NCBI GenBank assembly: GCA_934167835.1
Contig: CAKPLZ010000001.1
Location: 1-64,000, forward strand
Direction: 5' to 3'
Source: an uncultured Clostridia bacterium
Lineage (GTDB): Bacteria > Bacillota > Clostridia > TANB77 > CAG-508
DNA: 64,000 nt
Part shown: one piece after another, positions 18,357-28,794 of the stretch
Layout: every line of letters begins with the position of its first letter
How positions within the stretch are numbered: position 1 is the first letter of the stretch
Program-made: the position numbers and the translations under genes
The notes under the pieces: generated by a model
What the model was told of the DNA's origin: nothing
Seen by the model: the letters and a program-made list of their open reading frames with translations, nothing else
Database searches by the model: none

Positions 18357-19358
18357 CTATTTTTTGCTATTTATAAAATTCCAACTATCACGGCACATTT
18401 CTTCTATCCCTTTTTCTGCTTTCCAGCCTAATTCTTTTTCTGCTTTAGTTGGGTCAGCAAAGCATGCTGGTATGTCTCCTGGTCTTCTTGGTCCAAATTC
18501 GTATTTTACCTTTACATTATTTACTTTTTCAAATGTAGTTATTAAGTCTAATACTGAATATCCCTTTCCAGTTCCTAAATTGTATATTTTTACACCGCTT
18601 CCATTTTCAATTTTTTCTAATGCTTTAAGATGTCCTTTACTTAAGTCTACTACGTGAATGTAATCTCTTACACCTGTTCCATCTTTTGTTGCATAGTCAT
18701 TCCCAAATATTGTTACATGGTCATATTGTCCATCTGCTACTCTCATTATATATGGCATTATATTATTTGGAATCCCATTTGGAACTTCTCCTATTAATCC
18801 ACTTTCATCTGCGCCTATTGGATTGAAATATCTTAGTATTACAGCTTTAAAGTCTTTATCTGCAACTGCTATGTCTTTTAAGATCTGTTCTATCATAAGT
18901 TTTGTATAGCCATAAGGATTTGTTGCTGAAAGAGGGAAATCTTCTTTTATTGGAAGTTCTTCTGGATTTCCATATACAGTTGCTGATGAACTAAATACTA
19001 TTTTTTTACATCCATGTTTTTTCATTACCCTTAGTAATACTAATGTTCCTGTTATATTATTATGATAATATTCTAGTGGTTTTTGTACAGATTCCCCTAC
19101 AGCTTTTAGTGCTGCAAAGTGTATAACTGAGTCAATTTCATTTTCTTGAAATATTTTTTCTATTTCTGCTTCATTTAGCAAATCGGCATTATAGAAGTTA
19201 AAATCTTTTTTTGTAATTTGTTTTATTTTGTCAATTGTTTCTATTGAGCTATTTGATAAATTATCAACAATAACAATTTCCTTTCCACTTTTTAGTAATT
19301 CAACTACTGTGTGACTACCTATGTAGCCTGTTCCTCCTGTTACTAATATTTTACTCAT
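18357..19358 (-). CDS. galE: UDP-glucose 4-epimerase GalE
   Basis: 333 residues from the ATG at 19358 (GGAGG nine bases before it). It interconverts UDP-glucose and UDP-galactose with bound NAD. The N-terminal ILVTGGTGYIGSH binds NAD; the catalytic SSSATVYG and YGYTK (YxxxK) are present. Supplies sugar nucleotides for surface polysaccharides, in keeping with the glycosyltransferases nearby. Confidence 0.95.
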   Translation of the reverse strand: MSKILVTGGTGYIGSHTVVELLKSGKEIVIVDNLSNSSIETIDKIKQITKKDFNFYNADLLNEAEIEKIFQENEIDSVIHFAALKAVGESVQKPLEYYHNNITGTLVLLRVMKKHGCKKIVFSSSATVYGNPEELPIKEDFPLSATNPYGYTKLMIEQILKDIAVADKDFKAVILRYFNPIGADESGLIGEVPNGIPNNIMPYIMRVADGQYDHVTIFGNDYATKDGTGVRDYIHVVDLSKGHLKALEKIENGSGVKIYNLGTGKGYSVLDLITTFEKVNNVKVKYEFGPRRPGDIPACFADPTKAEKELGWKAEKGIEEMCRDSWNFINSKK

Positions 19359-19376
19359 ATCCAAAAACCTCCTTTT

Positions 19377-22046
19377 TTATTTTGCATCATATAAATTTTT
19401 GCCTTCTTCTATATCAACTTTCAATGGTATTTTTAATTGTATCACATTTTCCATTTCTTGTTTAACTATTTCCTCAACTTTTTCTTTTTCTTCCATAAAA
19501 GTATCTATTAACAGTTCATCATGAACTTGTAGTATTATCTTTGATTTTAAGTTCTCAGCATTTAATTTATTATAGATATTTATCATAGCTAGTTTCATAA
19601 TATCAGCTGCAGTGCCTTGGATTGGTGTGTTCATGGCAATTCTGTTGCCGAATTGCCTTACCATATAGTTGTTTGAATTAATTTCAGGAACATATCTTCT
19701 TCTATGGAATAGTGTTTCTACATATCCTATTTCCTTGGTTTTTGTTACAATATTATCCATAAAATCTTTTATACCTTTGTATTTTTCTAGGTATTGGTCT
19801 ATATATTGTTTTGCTTCTTTTCTCGAGATTCCTAGCTGTTCAGCTAACCCGAAATCACTAATTCCATATACTATTCCAAAATTTACTGCTTTTGCTCTTG
19901 TTCTTTCTTCTTTTGTGACCTTTTCAATTGGTTTATCAAATACTTTTGATGCAACTTGTTGGTGTATATCTTCATTATTATTAAATGCTTGTATCATGTG
20001 TTCATCATTTGATATATGTGCTAATACCCTTAGTTCAATTTGGGAATAATCTGCATCTACAAAGATTTTTCCTTTTTCAGGTTTAAATACTTTTCTTAAA
20101 TTTTTTCCAACTTCATTTCTGCTTGGGATATTTTGAAGATTTGGCTCTGTTGAACTAATTCTTCCTGTTGCTGTAACGGTTTGATGAAATTGAGAATGTA
20201 TCTTCTTTGTGTTTACATTTATATATGGTATTAAGCCTTCTACATAAGTTGAATTAAGTTTTACAAGTTTTCTATATTCTAATAATTTTTCTATTATTGG
20301 ATGTGTATTTTTTAATTTTTCAAGAATCTCAACTCCAGTTGCATATCCTTTTTTGTTCTTTTTTGCCATTGGCAATTCAAGTTTTTCAAACAGTATTTCT
20401 CCTAACTGTTTAGTTGAATTTATATTAAATTCTTCTCCTGCAAGTTCGTGAATTTCTTTTGTTAGGTCATTTATTTTTATTTTTAGTTCTTCTCCAAATT
20501 GTTGCAGTTTTTCCTCATCAACATAAATTCCATTGTATTCCATATCTGCTAAAACTTCTGAAAGTGGCATTTCTATTGTTTTAAAAAGTTCCATTACATC
20601 TGTTTCAACCATTTTTTTATTTAATTCTAAGTACAATTCCTTAATAACATAAGAGTATACATAGTTTGTTTTGCTTATTTTTTCTGTTTCTTGTTCACCA
20701 AATAAAGACATTTGTTTTTCTTCTGGTTCATCATCTTCTAAATATTTACTTATATCTAAATTTAGATATTCAGAAGCTAAATATTCTATTGAATATTTAT
20801 TAATATTTGAATTTAATAAATATCCTGCAATTTCTATATCAAACATTAAATTTTGTGGAATTATTCCTATTTGTTTTAATAAGATATAATCCTTCTTTTG
20901 TTTATATCCTATTTTTAGTATTTTTTTATCTTCAAATACATCTCTTAGTTCTTCTACATCTTTTATAAAATATGCTGTATTGTCTTTAATAGAAAATACT
21001 GTTATTCCACCTATTGTTTTCCCTAAAATTTTAAAATTTTGTTTTTCCTGTTTTATCATATAGTAGAAAATTTGCTTTGAATCCTGAATTTCTTGTTTTA
21101 TACTCTTTATTTGTTCATTTGAAGCTTCTACACATTTAATATCTATTGTTTTTGCATTTTGATTTTCATTTGATTCTAAATTAAATCTTTCTATAAATCT
21201 ATTTAGTTTTAGCTTTGTAAATAGTTCATATACTTTATTATTATCCCAATCTGTTAGTTTCATTTCTTCTAGTTTTTTATCTATTGGTGCTTGTATGTCT
21301 ATTGTACCTAGTGTTCTAGATAAATATGCAAGGTCTTTGTTTTCTTCAAGTTTTTCTTTTAGCTTGCCTTTAATTTTATCAATATTCTTATATACTCCCT
21401 CTATATTTTTATAATCTTTTATTAGGTTTATTGCTGTTTTTTCACCTACTCCCGGAACTCCTGGAATATTATCTGAATTATCTCCTGCAAGTCCTTTTAC
21501 TTCAATTAGGCTTTTAGGTGGTAGCCCATATTTTTCCATTACTTTTTCTACTGTAAAATCATCTGTTTCAGTTTTGCCTTGTGATGTATGTGGTATTCTT
21601 ACCTTTATGTGCTCATCAACTAATTGAAAACTATCTCTATCTCCTGTTAAAATTGTTACTTCTAAATTATTTTTTTGTCCCCATTTTGCTAGTGTTCCAA
21701 TCACATCGTCTGCTTCATAGCCTTCCTTTTCTATTACTTTTATGTTCATTGCTTGCAAGATTTCTTTTAGAATAGGCATTTGACTTGCAAGTTCATTTGG
21801 CATTCCTTTTCGATTTGCTTTATATTGGTCGTACATTTTATGTCTATGTGTTGGAGCTTTTAAATCAAAAGTTACTACCATATATTCTGGTTTTATGTCA
21901 TCTATTATTTTAAACATTATGTTTAAAAATCCAAATATTGCATTTGTATATGTGCCGTCCTCTGTCATCATTAATTTATTGGCCATTGTTCCATAAAATG
22001 CTCTATTTAATATACTGTTTCCATCAATTAAAATTAAATTTTCCAT
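19377..22046 (-). CDS. polA: DNA polymerase I
   Basis: 889 residues from the ATG at 22046 (GGAGG site; the GTG four codons earlier lies in that site). Domains: 5'-3' exonuclease (1-290, with GVPGVGEKTA helix-hairpin-helix), a 3'-5' exonuclease-like domain (about 310-490) and the polymerase (500-889; DADYSQIELRVLAH, and KAVNFGIVYGISDFGL). The first exonuclease motif, normally DxE, reads IFYYMIKQEK, so proofreading is probably lost, as in Bacillus Pol I. All four CGG triplets are out of phase. Confidence 0.96.
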   Translation of the reverse strand: MENLILIDGNSILNRAFYGTMANKLMMTEDGTYTNAIFGFLNIMFKIIDDIKPEYMVVTFDLKAPTHRHKMYDQYKANRKGMPNELASQMPILKEILQAMNIKVIEKEGYEADDVIGTLAKWGQKNNLEVTILTGDRDSFQLVDEHIKVRIPHTSQGKTETDDFTVEKVMEKYGLPPKSLIEVKGLAGDNSDNIPGVPGVGEKTAINLIKDYKNIEGVYKNIDKIKGKLKEKLEENKDLAYLSRTLGTIDIQAPIDKKLEEMKLTDWDNNKVYELFTKLKLNRFIERFNLESNENQNAKTIDIKCVEASNEQIKSIKQEIQDSKQIFYYMIKQEKQNFKILGKTIGGITVFSIKDNTAYFIKDVEELRDVFEDKKILKIGYKQKKDYILLKQIGIIPQNLMFDIEIAGYLLNSNINKYSIEYLASEYLNLDISKYLEDDEPEEKQMSLFGEQETEKISKTNYVYSYVIKELYLELNKKMVETDVMELFKTIEMPLSEVLADMEYNGIYVDEEKLQQFGEELKIKINDLTKEIHELAGEEFNINSTKQLGEILFEKLELPMAKKNKKGYATGVEILEKLKNTHPIIEKLLEYRKLVKLNSTYVEGLIPYINVNTKKIHSQFHQTVTATGRISSTEPNLQNIPSRNEVGKNLRKVFKPEKGKIFVDADYSQIELRVLAHISNDEHMIQAFNNNEDIHQQVASKVFDKPIEKVTKEERTRAKAVNFGIVYGISDFGLAEQLGISRKEAKQYIDQYLEKYKGIKDFMDNIVTKTKEIGYVETLFHRRRYVPEINSNNYMVRQFGNRIAMNTPIQGTAADIMKLAMINIYNKLNAENLKSKIILQVHDELLIDTFMEEKEKVEEIVKQEMENVIQLKIPLKVDIEEGKNLYDAK

Positions 22047-22066
22047 TGTTTCCTCCACAAAAATTT

Positions 22067-23523
22067 TTATATAACAAAGAACATTATAGTACTAAGCATA
22101 CAAAAACATAATATTACATAGAAAACTGTTTTTATATAAATTTTGTTTTCTATAGTTTGGTCAATTATTATTACTGCTAGGGTAATTCCTGTAAATACAG
22201 TTATTGCTATATATCTAAAATCCATAGTACAAATATATGGATATTGAATATTAAATAAATAATAACTTATTATACTCACAATTTCTGTTAATAACAATAG
22301 GTTTGTTATAAATTTATTATTTTTATTTTGTTTGTTTTTTATTACACACATAATGTTCAAATAAATTATGTTAAGTATAATTATAGCATTTATTATTTTC
22401 AAAACCTTTGCAGTTACAAAAATGTTTTCATAAGAAAACTCTCCAAATAGTGATGTTTTAATTATATACGCTATAATATTATGGTCACTCGGAATAACCA
22501 CAAATAGTTCGTCTATAAGTTCCTTAAATGATACTGTTAAAAATCTGCTAACTACACCATATTTAGCAACATTGTAACCTTGATATGGAATGAGCACATA
22601 TCCGCAGTGGTTGGCTAAACAACATATAGTTCCTTACTGAATGCCATAATCCAATTGGTAATGATATTGCCCCAAATATTAACATTTGTGTTATCCATTT
22701 TTTGTTTATTATCTTTTCATCTTTTTCATATTCTAATTTATATACATGTAAAAAAGTATATATTATTGGAATTGCCATTATCGCTGCTGATATTTTTGAC
22801 ATAACTGCAAGTCCTGTTGCAATTGCTAAGAATATTATGTTTGGGTAGCTTGGTTTTTGTTTCCATTTTATTAATCTAAGTATAATTACAAACTCTAAAA
22901 ATATCATTAAAATATCATTATTTATACTTCCAGCTAATATAATGAATGTTGGATGAAATGCCATTACTGTTATAACTAAAATTTTATACCATCTATTTAT
23001 GTTCACTTCTTTTAATATGCTATATGTTACGATTAATATTAACGAAGAAAAAATAGCAGGTATAACCTGTAATCCTTCCAAACTACGTTCTAGTTCAAAA
23101 CCTATACAGCTATTTATCTTTAACCAGCCGAGCTCCTATATAGTGAAATAGGGGTGGGTGGTAAAATTGTACTGAATTTGTATCTGGAAGCTTACTTGTT
23201 TCATAAATTCTATATATATAACCCAAGTGCCCTTCATCATTTATTGAATATACGTCGTGCTGTCTTTCTGTTATTGGTGTATAAATAATATACATTGCTC
23301 TTATAAGAATTCCTATAGTTATTATTATTATTGCCAAGTTTTTAGTGTTTACTTTTGAGTCTTTTTTTATTATTTTATATATTATACTAGAACTTAAAAT
23401 CACTAATATACTTATAGCTGTTATTAACTTTATATTTGTTTCAATTACAGGTGTTAGCAAATAAACTACTAAGAAAAATGCTATAGTTGCAGTTACTCCT
23501 AAAATCGTACTACATTTTTTCAT
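22067..23523 (-). CDS. Multi-pass glycosyltransferase (PMT/ArnT-like), read through two CGG +1 sites
   Basis: 484 residues after skipping C at 23128-23130 and 22602-22604; without that it falls into three fragments. The start at 23523 (AGGAGAGAAG site) overlaps the end of the FAD oxidoreductase gene. About 10-12 membrane helices. The first extracellular loop holds NDEGHLGYIYR and FYHPPLFHYIGA, typical of GT-C glycosyltransferases that take sugar from a polyprenyl phosphate (acidic D-E-G site and HPP). The joins read HYIGA-G-WLKI and FSQPL-G-YVLIPYQ and keep loop and helix structure intact. Likely glycosylates a surface polymer or protein; the substrate is unknown. Confidence 0.85.
22602..22604 (-). 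other. CGG +1 shift site (glycosyltransferase, site 2)
   Basis: In-frame CTG-CGG-ATA. The 0-frame stops at 22563. Dropping C gives CTG-GGA-TAT (L-G-Y) and continues for another 178 codons of membrane protein. Confidence 0.88.
23128..23130 (-). other. CGG +1 shift site (glycosyltransferase, site 1)
   Basis: In-frame GCT-CGG-CTG, with a 0-frame TAG six codons on. Dropping C gives GCT-GGC-TGG (A-G-W) and an open frame into the next helix. The only site with GGC. Confidence 0.87.
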
Positions 23524-25085
23524 CTTCTCTCTCCTCATGATATGATTTTTCAGTATTTACATTCCATATATTATTCTTGTCTTTTCTATTCTTAACTATA
23601 TTATCTACTGTTTCAAAAGCCGTGCACATTGAATGATCCATATTGTTGTATCTATGTTGACCATTTCTTCCTATACAATATAGATTTTCAAAATTGTTTA
23701 AGTATTTTATTAATTTATCTATCTCTGTATAAGTATCAAAATATGCTGGATATGCCTTTTTTACTTTTTCTCTGTGACTATCTATTATATCTGTTTTATC
23801 TATTATTCCCATTGATTTTAGTTCATTTGCTGCAAAGTTTATAAATTCTTCATCATTCATATTCCACATTTCATCATTTTCATTACAGAAATATTCCAGC
23901 CCTATCCATACTGTTTCTTCTGGGTTTTCTACCATGTACGGTGACCAATTATTAAATATTTGTATTCTTCCGAAGTTTCACATCAGGTTCTTGAACATAG
24001 ATCCAGCAATCTGGAATTATATTGTTTAAAGTTTTTATTTTGGTTTCGTTTTTTAAATTTAATTTTTTAACTAATAATCCAACTGTTATAAAATCTCTGT
24101 ATGGTAGTCCTGTAGCTATTTCTTGGATTTTTTCAGGAACACTGTTTCCTTTCATTCCTTCTACTAAATCCTTAAGTGGCATTGATGATATAAAAATATC
24201 TCCCTTTATTTCTTGAGATACGTTATTATTATTGCATGTAACTGATATTACCTTATTGCCAATTATATTGATATTTTGAACTTTGCTATTTTTTTGTATT
24301 TTGCCGCCTAATTTCTCAAATTCATAAGCTAATGTTTCCCATAATTCACCTGGTCCATATTTAGGATACCAAAATTCTTCAATCAAAGATGTTTCTGTTT
24401 TGCTTTTATTCTTTTTGCCAAAGGCTTTGTTAAACATGTCTTTTATAACAGCTGTTATAGATAACCCTTTTACTCGTTGAGCTCCCCAATCTGCTGAAAT
24501 TTGTGATGGATGTCTGCCCCAAAGTTTTTCAGTGTACTTTTCGAAAAACATTCCATATAAGACTTTTCCAAATCTATTAATGTAAAAATTCTCTAAAGAA
24601 TCTTCTTTTTTCTTTATAAAAATAGATTTTAAATAGCTAAATCCTGCTTTTATTGTGCGAAACAATCCCATATTTTTTATAGTTTCCAGTTTCATTGAAA
24701 CTGGATAATCAAAGAATTTTTTCAAGTAATAAATTCTTGAAATTCTTTGCCTTACAAGCATAACTCTATCTTCTTTTTCTGGGTCTGGGCCATTTATATT
24801 TAGTTTTTTTGTTCTTCCTAATTTCTCATCATCAAAAGAATTTTTACCTTGAATTGGCATAAGGTCTTCCCAAAAATTCATTACTCTTTCGTCTTTTGAA
24901 AAGAATCTATGTCCACCTATATCCATTCTGTTTCCATTATATTTTACGGTTCTTGATATACCGCCAATTTCATTTGTTTCCTCTAATATTGTAACATCAT
25001 ACTCGTTACTCTTTTTTAGCAATTCATACCCTGCTGTTAATCCTGCCGGACCAGCACCTATTATTATTACCTGTTTCTTTTCCAT
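23510..25085 (-). CDS. FAD-dependent oxidoreductase (amine-oxidase/protoporphyrinogen-oxidase fold), one CGG +1 site
   Basis: 524 residues once the C of CGG 23970-23972 is skipped. The N-terminal VIIIGAGPAGLTAGYELL is the FAD-binding dinucleotide fold; GGISRTVKYNGNRMDIGGHRFF resembles UDP-sugar/desaturase-type flavoproteins of this fold. The join reads EPDVKL-G-RIQIFNNWSPYMV and continues through WIGLEYFCN, the usual C-terminal region of the family. It is coupled to the downstream GT-C glycosyltransferase by overlap, so it probably acts in the same surface-glycan pathway (inference). Confidence 0.88.
23970..23972 (-). other. CGG +1 shift site (FAD oxidoreductase)
   Basis: In-frame CTT-CGG-AAG; the 0-frame ends in TAA after AAG-AAT-ACA-AAT-ATT. 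Dropping C gives CTT-GGA-AGA (L-G-R), and 147 more residues follow. Confidence 0.9.
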
Positions 25086-25179
25086 TGTTATCCCCTATTA
25101 TTAATTTTCAATTTTTATTGATTTGCTTACTGTATCTGTCTTCCTCTGCAACATCTACTTAAGACCACAATTTTATTTT

Positions 25180-26199
25180 CTAATCCTTATTATTGTTTTC
25201 TTCTACAATATCATTAATCTCTTTTAATTTCTCTTCTAATAATTTTTTATCTATCAATTTTAAAGTATATTGAGACACCATAGTAGGTGACATGCTTCTA
25301 CTCATTGCATATTCAACAACTTGTTCATCTTTACTTGCACATAAAATCACTCCTGCACTTGGATTTTCATTTTCCTTTTTCTCTTGTCTATCTAATGCCT
25401 CCAAATAAAAATCCATTTTTGATACATATTCTGGTTTAAACTTTCCAATTTTAAGTTCAAATGCAACTAAACAGCTTAAAGTTCGATTATAAAATAATAA
25501 ATCAATATAAAAATCTTCGTTGCCTACTTGCACTTTATATTCTTCACCCACATAAGTAAAATCTTTTCCTATCTCTAATATAAAATCTTTCATATTAGAA
25601 ATAATTGCCTTTTTCAAGTCTTTTTCTGAATATTGATTTGGTAAATCTAAAAACTCTAAACTATATGTATCTAGTAATTTTGTATTTGGATAATCCTCTT
25701 CTCCTATAGCTTTTTCTAAACTTTGATTTGCTTTGCCATTTGACAACATATATCTATGAAAATATCCACTTGTCATCTGCCTATCTAATTCTCTTTTGGA
25801 ATAATTATTTTTTATGCACATTTTTATATAGAATTCTTTTTCTTCTATTGAATTAGTGGCACCTAATATCATAACATTATGAGTCCAACTAATTTGTCTC
25901 ACCAGTGGAGCGACAATTTCATTATCTTTATATGTTTCATAAAATTGTTTCATTCTATATATTCCTGCTCTATTAAATCCTCTCATTGTAGGATATTCTC
26001 TTTTCATAAATTCTACTAATTTATCAACAATTTTATCTCCCCAATTAGAATCATTTACTTTTTCACTTATATATTTTCCAAAATCCCAATATAAAGATAT
26101 TAGTTCCTCATTAACCTTTTTATAAGCATTGCTTCTCCTTGTCTCAATCATACTAATAATTTCAGAAAAATTCAGTTCTAAATTATTCACTAAAATCAC
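25180..26199 (-). CDS. YhcG-type PD-(D/E)XK nuclease (DUF1016)
   Basis: 339 residues. The N-terminal DUF1016 part has ISLYWDFGKYISEKV and FNRAGIYRMKQFYETY; the C-terminal YhcG nuclease domain includes YKVQVGNEDFYIDLLFYN and LVAFELKIGKFKPEY, giving the D...ExK active site. Family members are common near restriction and mobile genes and their role is not settled. It overlaps the queH-GNAT gene by 17 bases. No shift needed. Confidence 0.87.
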   Translation of the reverse strand: MILVNNLELNFSEIISMIETRRSNAYKKVNEELISLYWDFGKYISEKVNDSNWGDKIVDKLVEFMKREYPTMRGFNRAGIYRMKQFYETYKDNEIVAPLVRQISWTHNVMILGATNSIEEKEFYIKMCIKNNYSKRELDRQMTSGYFHRYMLSNGKANQSLEKAIGEEDYPNTKLLDTYSLEFLDLPNQYSEKDLKKAIISNMKDFILEIGKDFTYVGEEYKVQVGNEDFYIDLLFYNRTLSCLVAFELKIGKFKPEYVSKMDFYLEALDRQEKKENENPSAGVILCASKDEQVVEYAMSRSMSPTMVSQYTLKLIDKKLLEEKLKEINDIVEENNNKD

Positions 26200-27256
26200 T
26201 TCCTTTTTCCTTATTTTTATTCACCTTTAAATCTTTTGAATAATAGTACATATCTATACAGTGTAAATTTCCATCCCATAATTCTTCTTCATACTTATCA
26301 ATAAAGAAATTTTTTATTGTTTTTTCATATTTATCAAAGTCTTGTTTTGCATAGAAAGGAATATTATTCTCTGTTGTTCCAACTATCATCTTATTATATT
26401 TTTGTTTATAATTATCACATAAATATTTTAACATTTTCTTAGCATAGCCTTTGCCTCTATATTTTTCCTCTGTCGCAATATTTTTTAATTCACATGTATC
26501 AGTATCTACTTTAGTTACAACAGCAACACAAGCAACTTCATTTTTATAATTTAAAACAAATAAATCGCCATCTACTAAATACTGTCTAATTAATTTTTCA
26601 CTTGGGTCTGCCTCAAGCAATAAACTCATATATTGCTCTTTATTTTTCCTTTCTTTTTTTATAACAATGTTTCGTTCAACAGGTAAGAATTCAAACCCTT
26701 CTGGTAATTTTAATTCTACTTTATTGTGGTCATCGCTTGGAATCCATTCAGAAAAAATGCACCCGCAATATTTTTGCATGTATAGTCCAAGTTCTCTTGC
26801 TTTTGCTTGTCCTTCTCTGAATCCTGGGCGGAAGTCTATGTAAAGGAATTTTATGTTGTATTTTTGTGCAAGTACTTCACATATTTCTTTTAATTTGTCA
26901 TGTTTTTGATATGGGCTAACAAATAGGGTGCTTGTAAATGTGTCATACCCGTTTGCTTTGGCATATTGTACTGTTTTTTCTAGTCTTTTAATGTAGCAAT
27001 AGTTTGTGCATCTGTTTTGCAAATCATTGATTGTGTTTTTGCAAAATTCTTGCAAGCCATATTCTTCTTCAAATATTGCTTTTACATTTATAGTTTCTGC
27101 ATATCCTTTCAAGCAATCTCTTCGTGCTTTATACTCTGTATATGGATGAATATTGGGATTATACCAATATAAAGTGGGTTCTATATTTTGCTTTCTTAAA
27201 TAATCTATACAATATACACTGCAAGGTGCACAACAAGTATGCATTAATAATTTCAT
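26183..27256 (-). CDS. QueH-type epoxyqueuosine reductase fused to a GNAT acetyltransferase
   Basis: 357 residues. Residues 1-185 match QueH: HTCCAPCSVYC at the N-terminus and YCGCIFSEW later give the paired cysteines used for the iron-sulfur site and the reduction of epoxyqueuosine in tRNA. Residues about 200-340 form a GNAT domain with IATEEKYRGKGYAKKML as the acetyl-CoA loop. The substrate of the acetyltransferase is unknown. The fusion is unusual enough to note. It sits beside ruvB. Confidence 0.87.
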   Translation of the reverse strand: MKLLMHTCCAPCSVYCIDYLRKQNIEPTLYWYNPNIHPYTEYKARRDCLKGYAETINVKAIFEEEYGLQEFCKNTINDLQNRCTNYCYIKRLEKTVQYAKANGYDTFTSTLFVSPYQKHDKLKEICEVLAQKYNIKFLYIDFRPGFREGQAKARELGLYMQKYCGCIFSEWIPSDDHNKVELKLPEGFEFLPVERNIVIKKERKNKEQYMSLLLEADPSEKLIRQYLVDGDLFVLNYKNEVACVAVVTKVDTDTCELKNIATEEKYRGKGYAKKMLKYLCDNYKQKYNKMIVGTTENNIPFYAKQDFDKYEKTIKNFFIDKYEEELWDGNLHCIDMYYYSKDLKVNKNKEKGSDFSE

Positions 27257-27259
27257 ATT

Positions 27260-28267
27260 TTATTCTCCTATTTTTTTCAAATTTAAATGTTCATAAGCTT
27301 TCGGTAAAACTACTCTTCCTCTTGGGGTTCTTCCTATTAAGCCTTTTTGCATTAAGTATGGTTCGTATACATCTTCTATTGTTTCTACTTCTTCACCTAT
27401 TGTTGATGCAAGTGTTTCTATACCTACTGGTCCCCCCGCATAGTTTAAGATAATTGTTTCTAGAATTTTTCTATCAATATTGTCTAGACCTATTTTATCT
27501 ATGTCTAGTTTTTGTAATGCAATATCTGCAATTTTTTTGGTTATATTTCCATCTCCTAAAACTGATGCATAGTCTCTTACTCTCTTTAACAACCTGTTTG
27601 CAATTCTTGGAGTTCCCCTTGAGCGTTTTGCAATTTCCATTGCTCCTTCTTTGTCGATTGCTATTTCAAGTATTTCTGCTGATCTTGTTACTATTAACTC
27701 AAGTTGCTCATCTGTGTATAATTCTAGCCTGTTAACTATTCCAAATCTATCTCTTAAAGGCGTAGTAAGAGAACCTGCTCTAGTTGTTGCTCCTACTAGT
27801 GTGAATTTAGGCAGGTCAAGTCTTATTGATCTGGCACTTGGGCCTTTACCAATTATAATATCTAGATTAAAATCCTCAAGTGCAGGGTATAATATTTCTT
27901 CTACGCTTCTATTTAATCTGTGAATTTCATCTATAAATAAAACATCATTAGGTGCTAAATTTGTTAAAAGTGCAGCTAAATCGCCTGGTTTTTCTATTGC
28001 AGGACCAGATGTTATTCTTATATTTGAATTCATTTCTGTTGCTATAATATTTGCAAGTGTTGTTTTTCCAAGTCCTGGAGGGCCATATAATAATACATGG
28101 TCTAGTGGTTCCCCTCTTTTTTTAGCTGCTTCTATATATATTTTCATATTTTCTTTAACTTTAGTTTGTCCTATGTATTCCTTTAAAGTTTTAGGTCTTA
28201 GGGAATATTCCGAAGTTTCTTCTTCATTATTTTGTAAATTTGGAACAAGTAAATTTTCGTCTTCCAT
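27260..28267 (-). CDS. ruvB: Holliday junction branch-migration helicase RuvB
   Basis: 335 residues. Hexameric AAA+ motor that drives branch migration with RuvA. Walker A is GPPGLGKTTLA, Walker B is FIDEIHRL, sensor 1 is LVGATTRAG, and the C-terminal winged helix has GRVVLPKAYEHL. Full length. RuvA and RuvC are not in the window. Confidence 0.97.
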   Translation of the reverse strand: MEDENLLVPNLQNNEEETSEYSLRPKTLKEYIGQTKVKENMKIYIEAAKKRGEPLDHVLLYGPPGLGKTTLANIIATEMNSNIRITSGPAIEKPGDLAALLTNLAPNDVLFIDEIHRLNRSVEEILYPALEDFNLDIIIGKGPSARSIRLDLPKFTLVGATTRAGSLTTPLRDRFGIVNRLELYTDEQLELIVTRSAEILEIAIDKEGAMEIAKRSRGTPRIANRLLKRVRDYASVLGDGNITKKIADIALQKLDIDKIGLDNIDRKILETIILNYAGGPVGIETLASTIGEEVETIEDVYEPYLMQKGLIGRTPRGRVVLPKAYEHLNLKKIGE

Positions 28268-28294
28268 TGTTTTTTTCCTTTCAAATTTCTAATT

Positions 28295-28672
28295 TTATTC
28301 ATTAACTACGCTTATTTTTATTTCTTCAACATCTTTATAATTATAGCGTATATCAAATTTATTTTCTTCTCCAACATTAAATAGCTGAATTTCCTTATAT
28401 TCAGAACCAATATATTTGTTATTTGAATTAAAGAAATCAAATTTAATTGTTAACTTATTAATAAGATTTCCCGTGTTATTGGTTATAAATCCGTAGATAT
28501 ATCCTTTATTATATGCAATTTTACTATCTGTTATCTCTATCTTTGGTTTTTGAACTAAAACAGTGTAATTGTTCATATCCCTATAAAAAGGCTTTGTTAA
28601 AAAATACACATAAATTCTAACTACTAAAATAATTACTATTAAAAGAACTATATATTTTATTATTTTCTTCAT
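28295..28672 (-). CDS. Membrane-anchored FxLYD-like protein
   Basis: 125 residues from the ATG at 28672, preceded by GGGGGATATTTAT; a longer start lacks a ribosome site. One N-terminal membrane helix, then a small beta-rich domain (GYIYGFITNNTGNLINK...EEIKISVV) resembling FxLYD domains found in cell-surface proteins. Function unknown. Confidence 0.65.
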   Translation of the reverse strand: MKKIIKYIVLLIVIILVVRIYVYFLTKPFYRDMNNYTVLVQKPKIEITDSKIAYNKGYIYGFITNNTGNLINKLTIKFDFFNSNNKYIGSEYKEIQLFNVGEENKFDIRYNYKDVEEIKISVVNE

Positions 28673-28750
28673 ATAAATATCCCCCTTTTTTACTGTTCCC
28701 ATTATACTATAATTGACCCCAAAAGTAAATAATTTTACATATTATAAACA

Positions 28751-28786
28751 AAAAACCTTATGGAAAATTTACCATAAGGTTTTTTT
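28751..28786 (-). terminator. Terminator after the lipoprotein gene
   Basis: AAACCTTATGG / CCATAAGGTTT hairpin followed in the minus direction by a T tract. Confidence 0.85.
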
Positions 28787-28794
28787 AGGTATCA

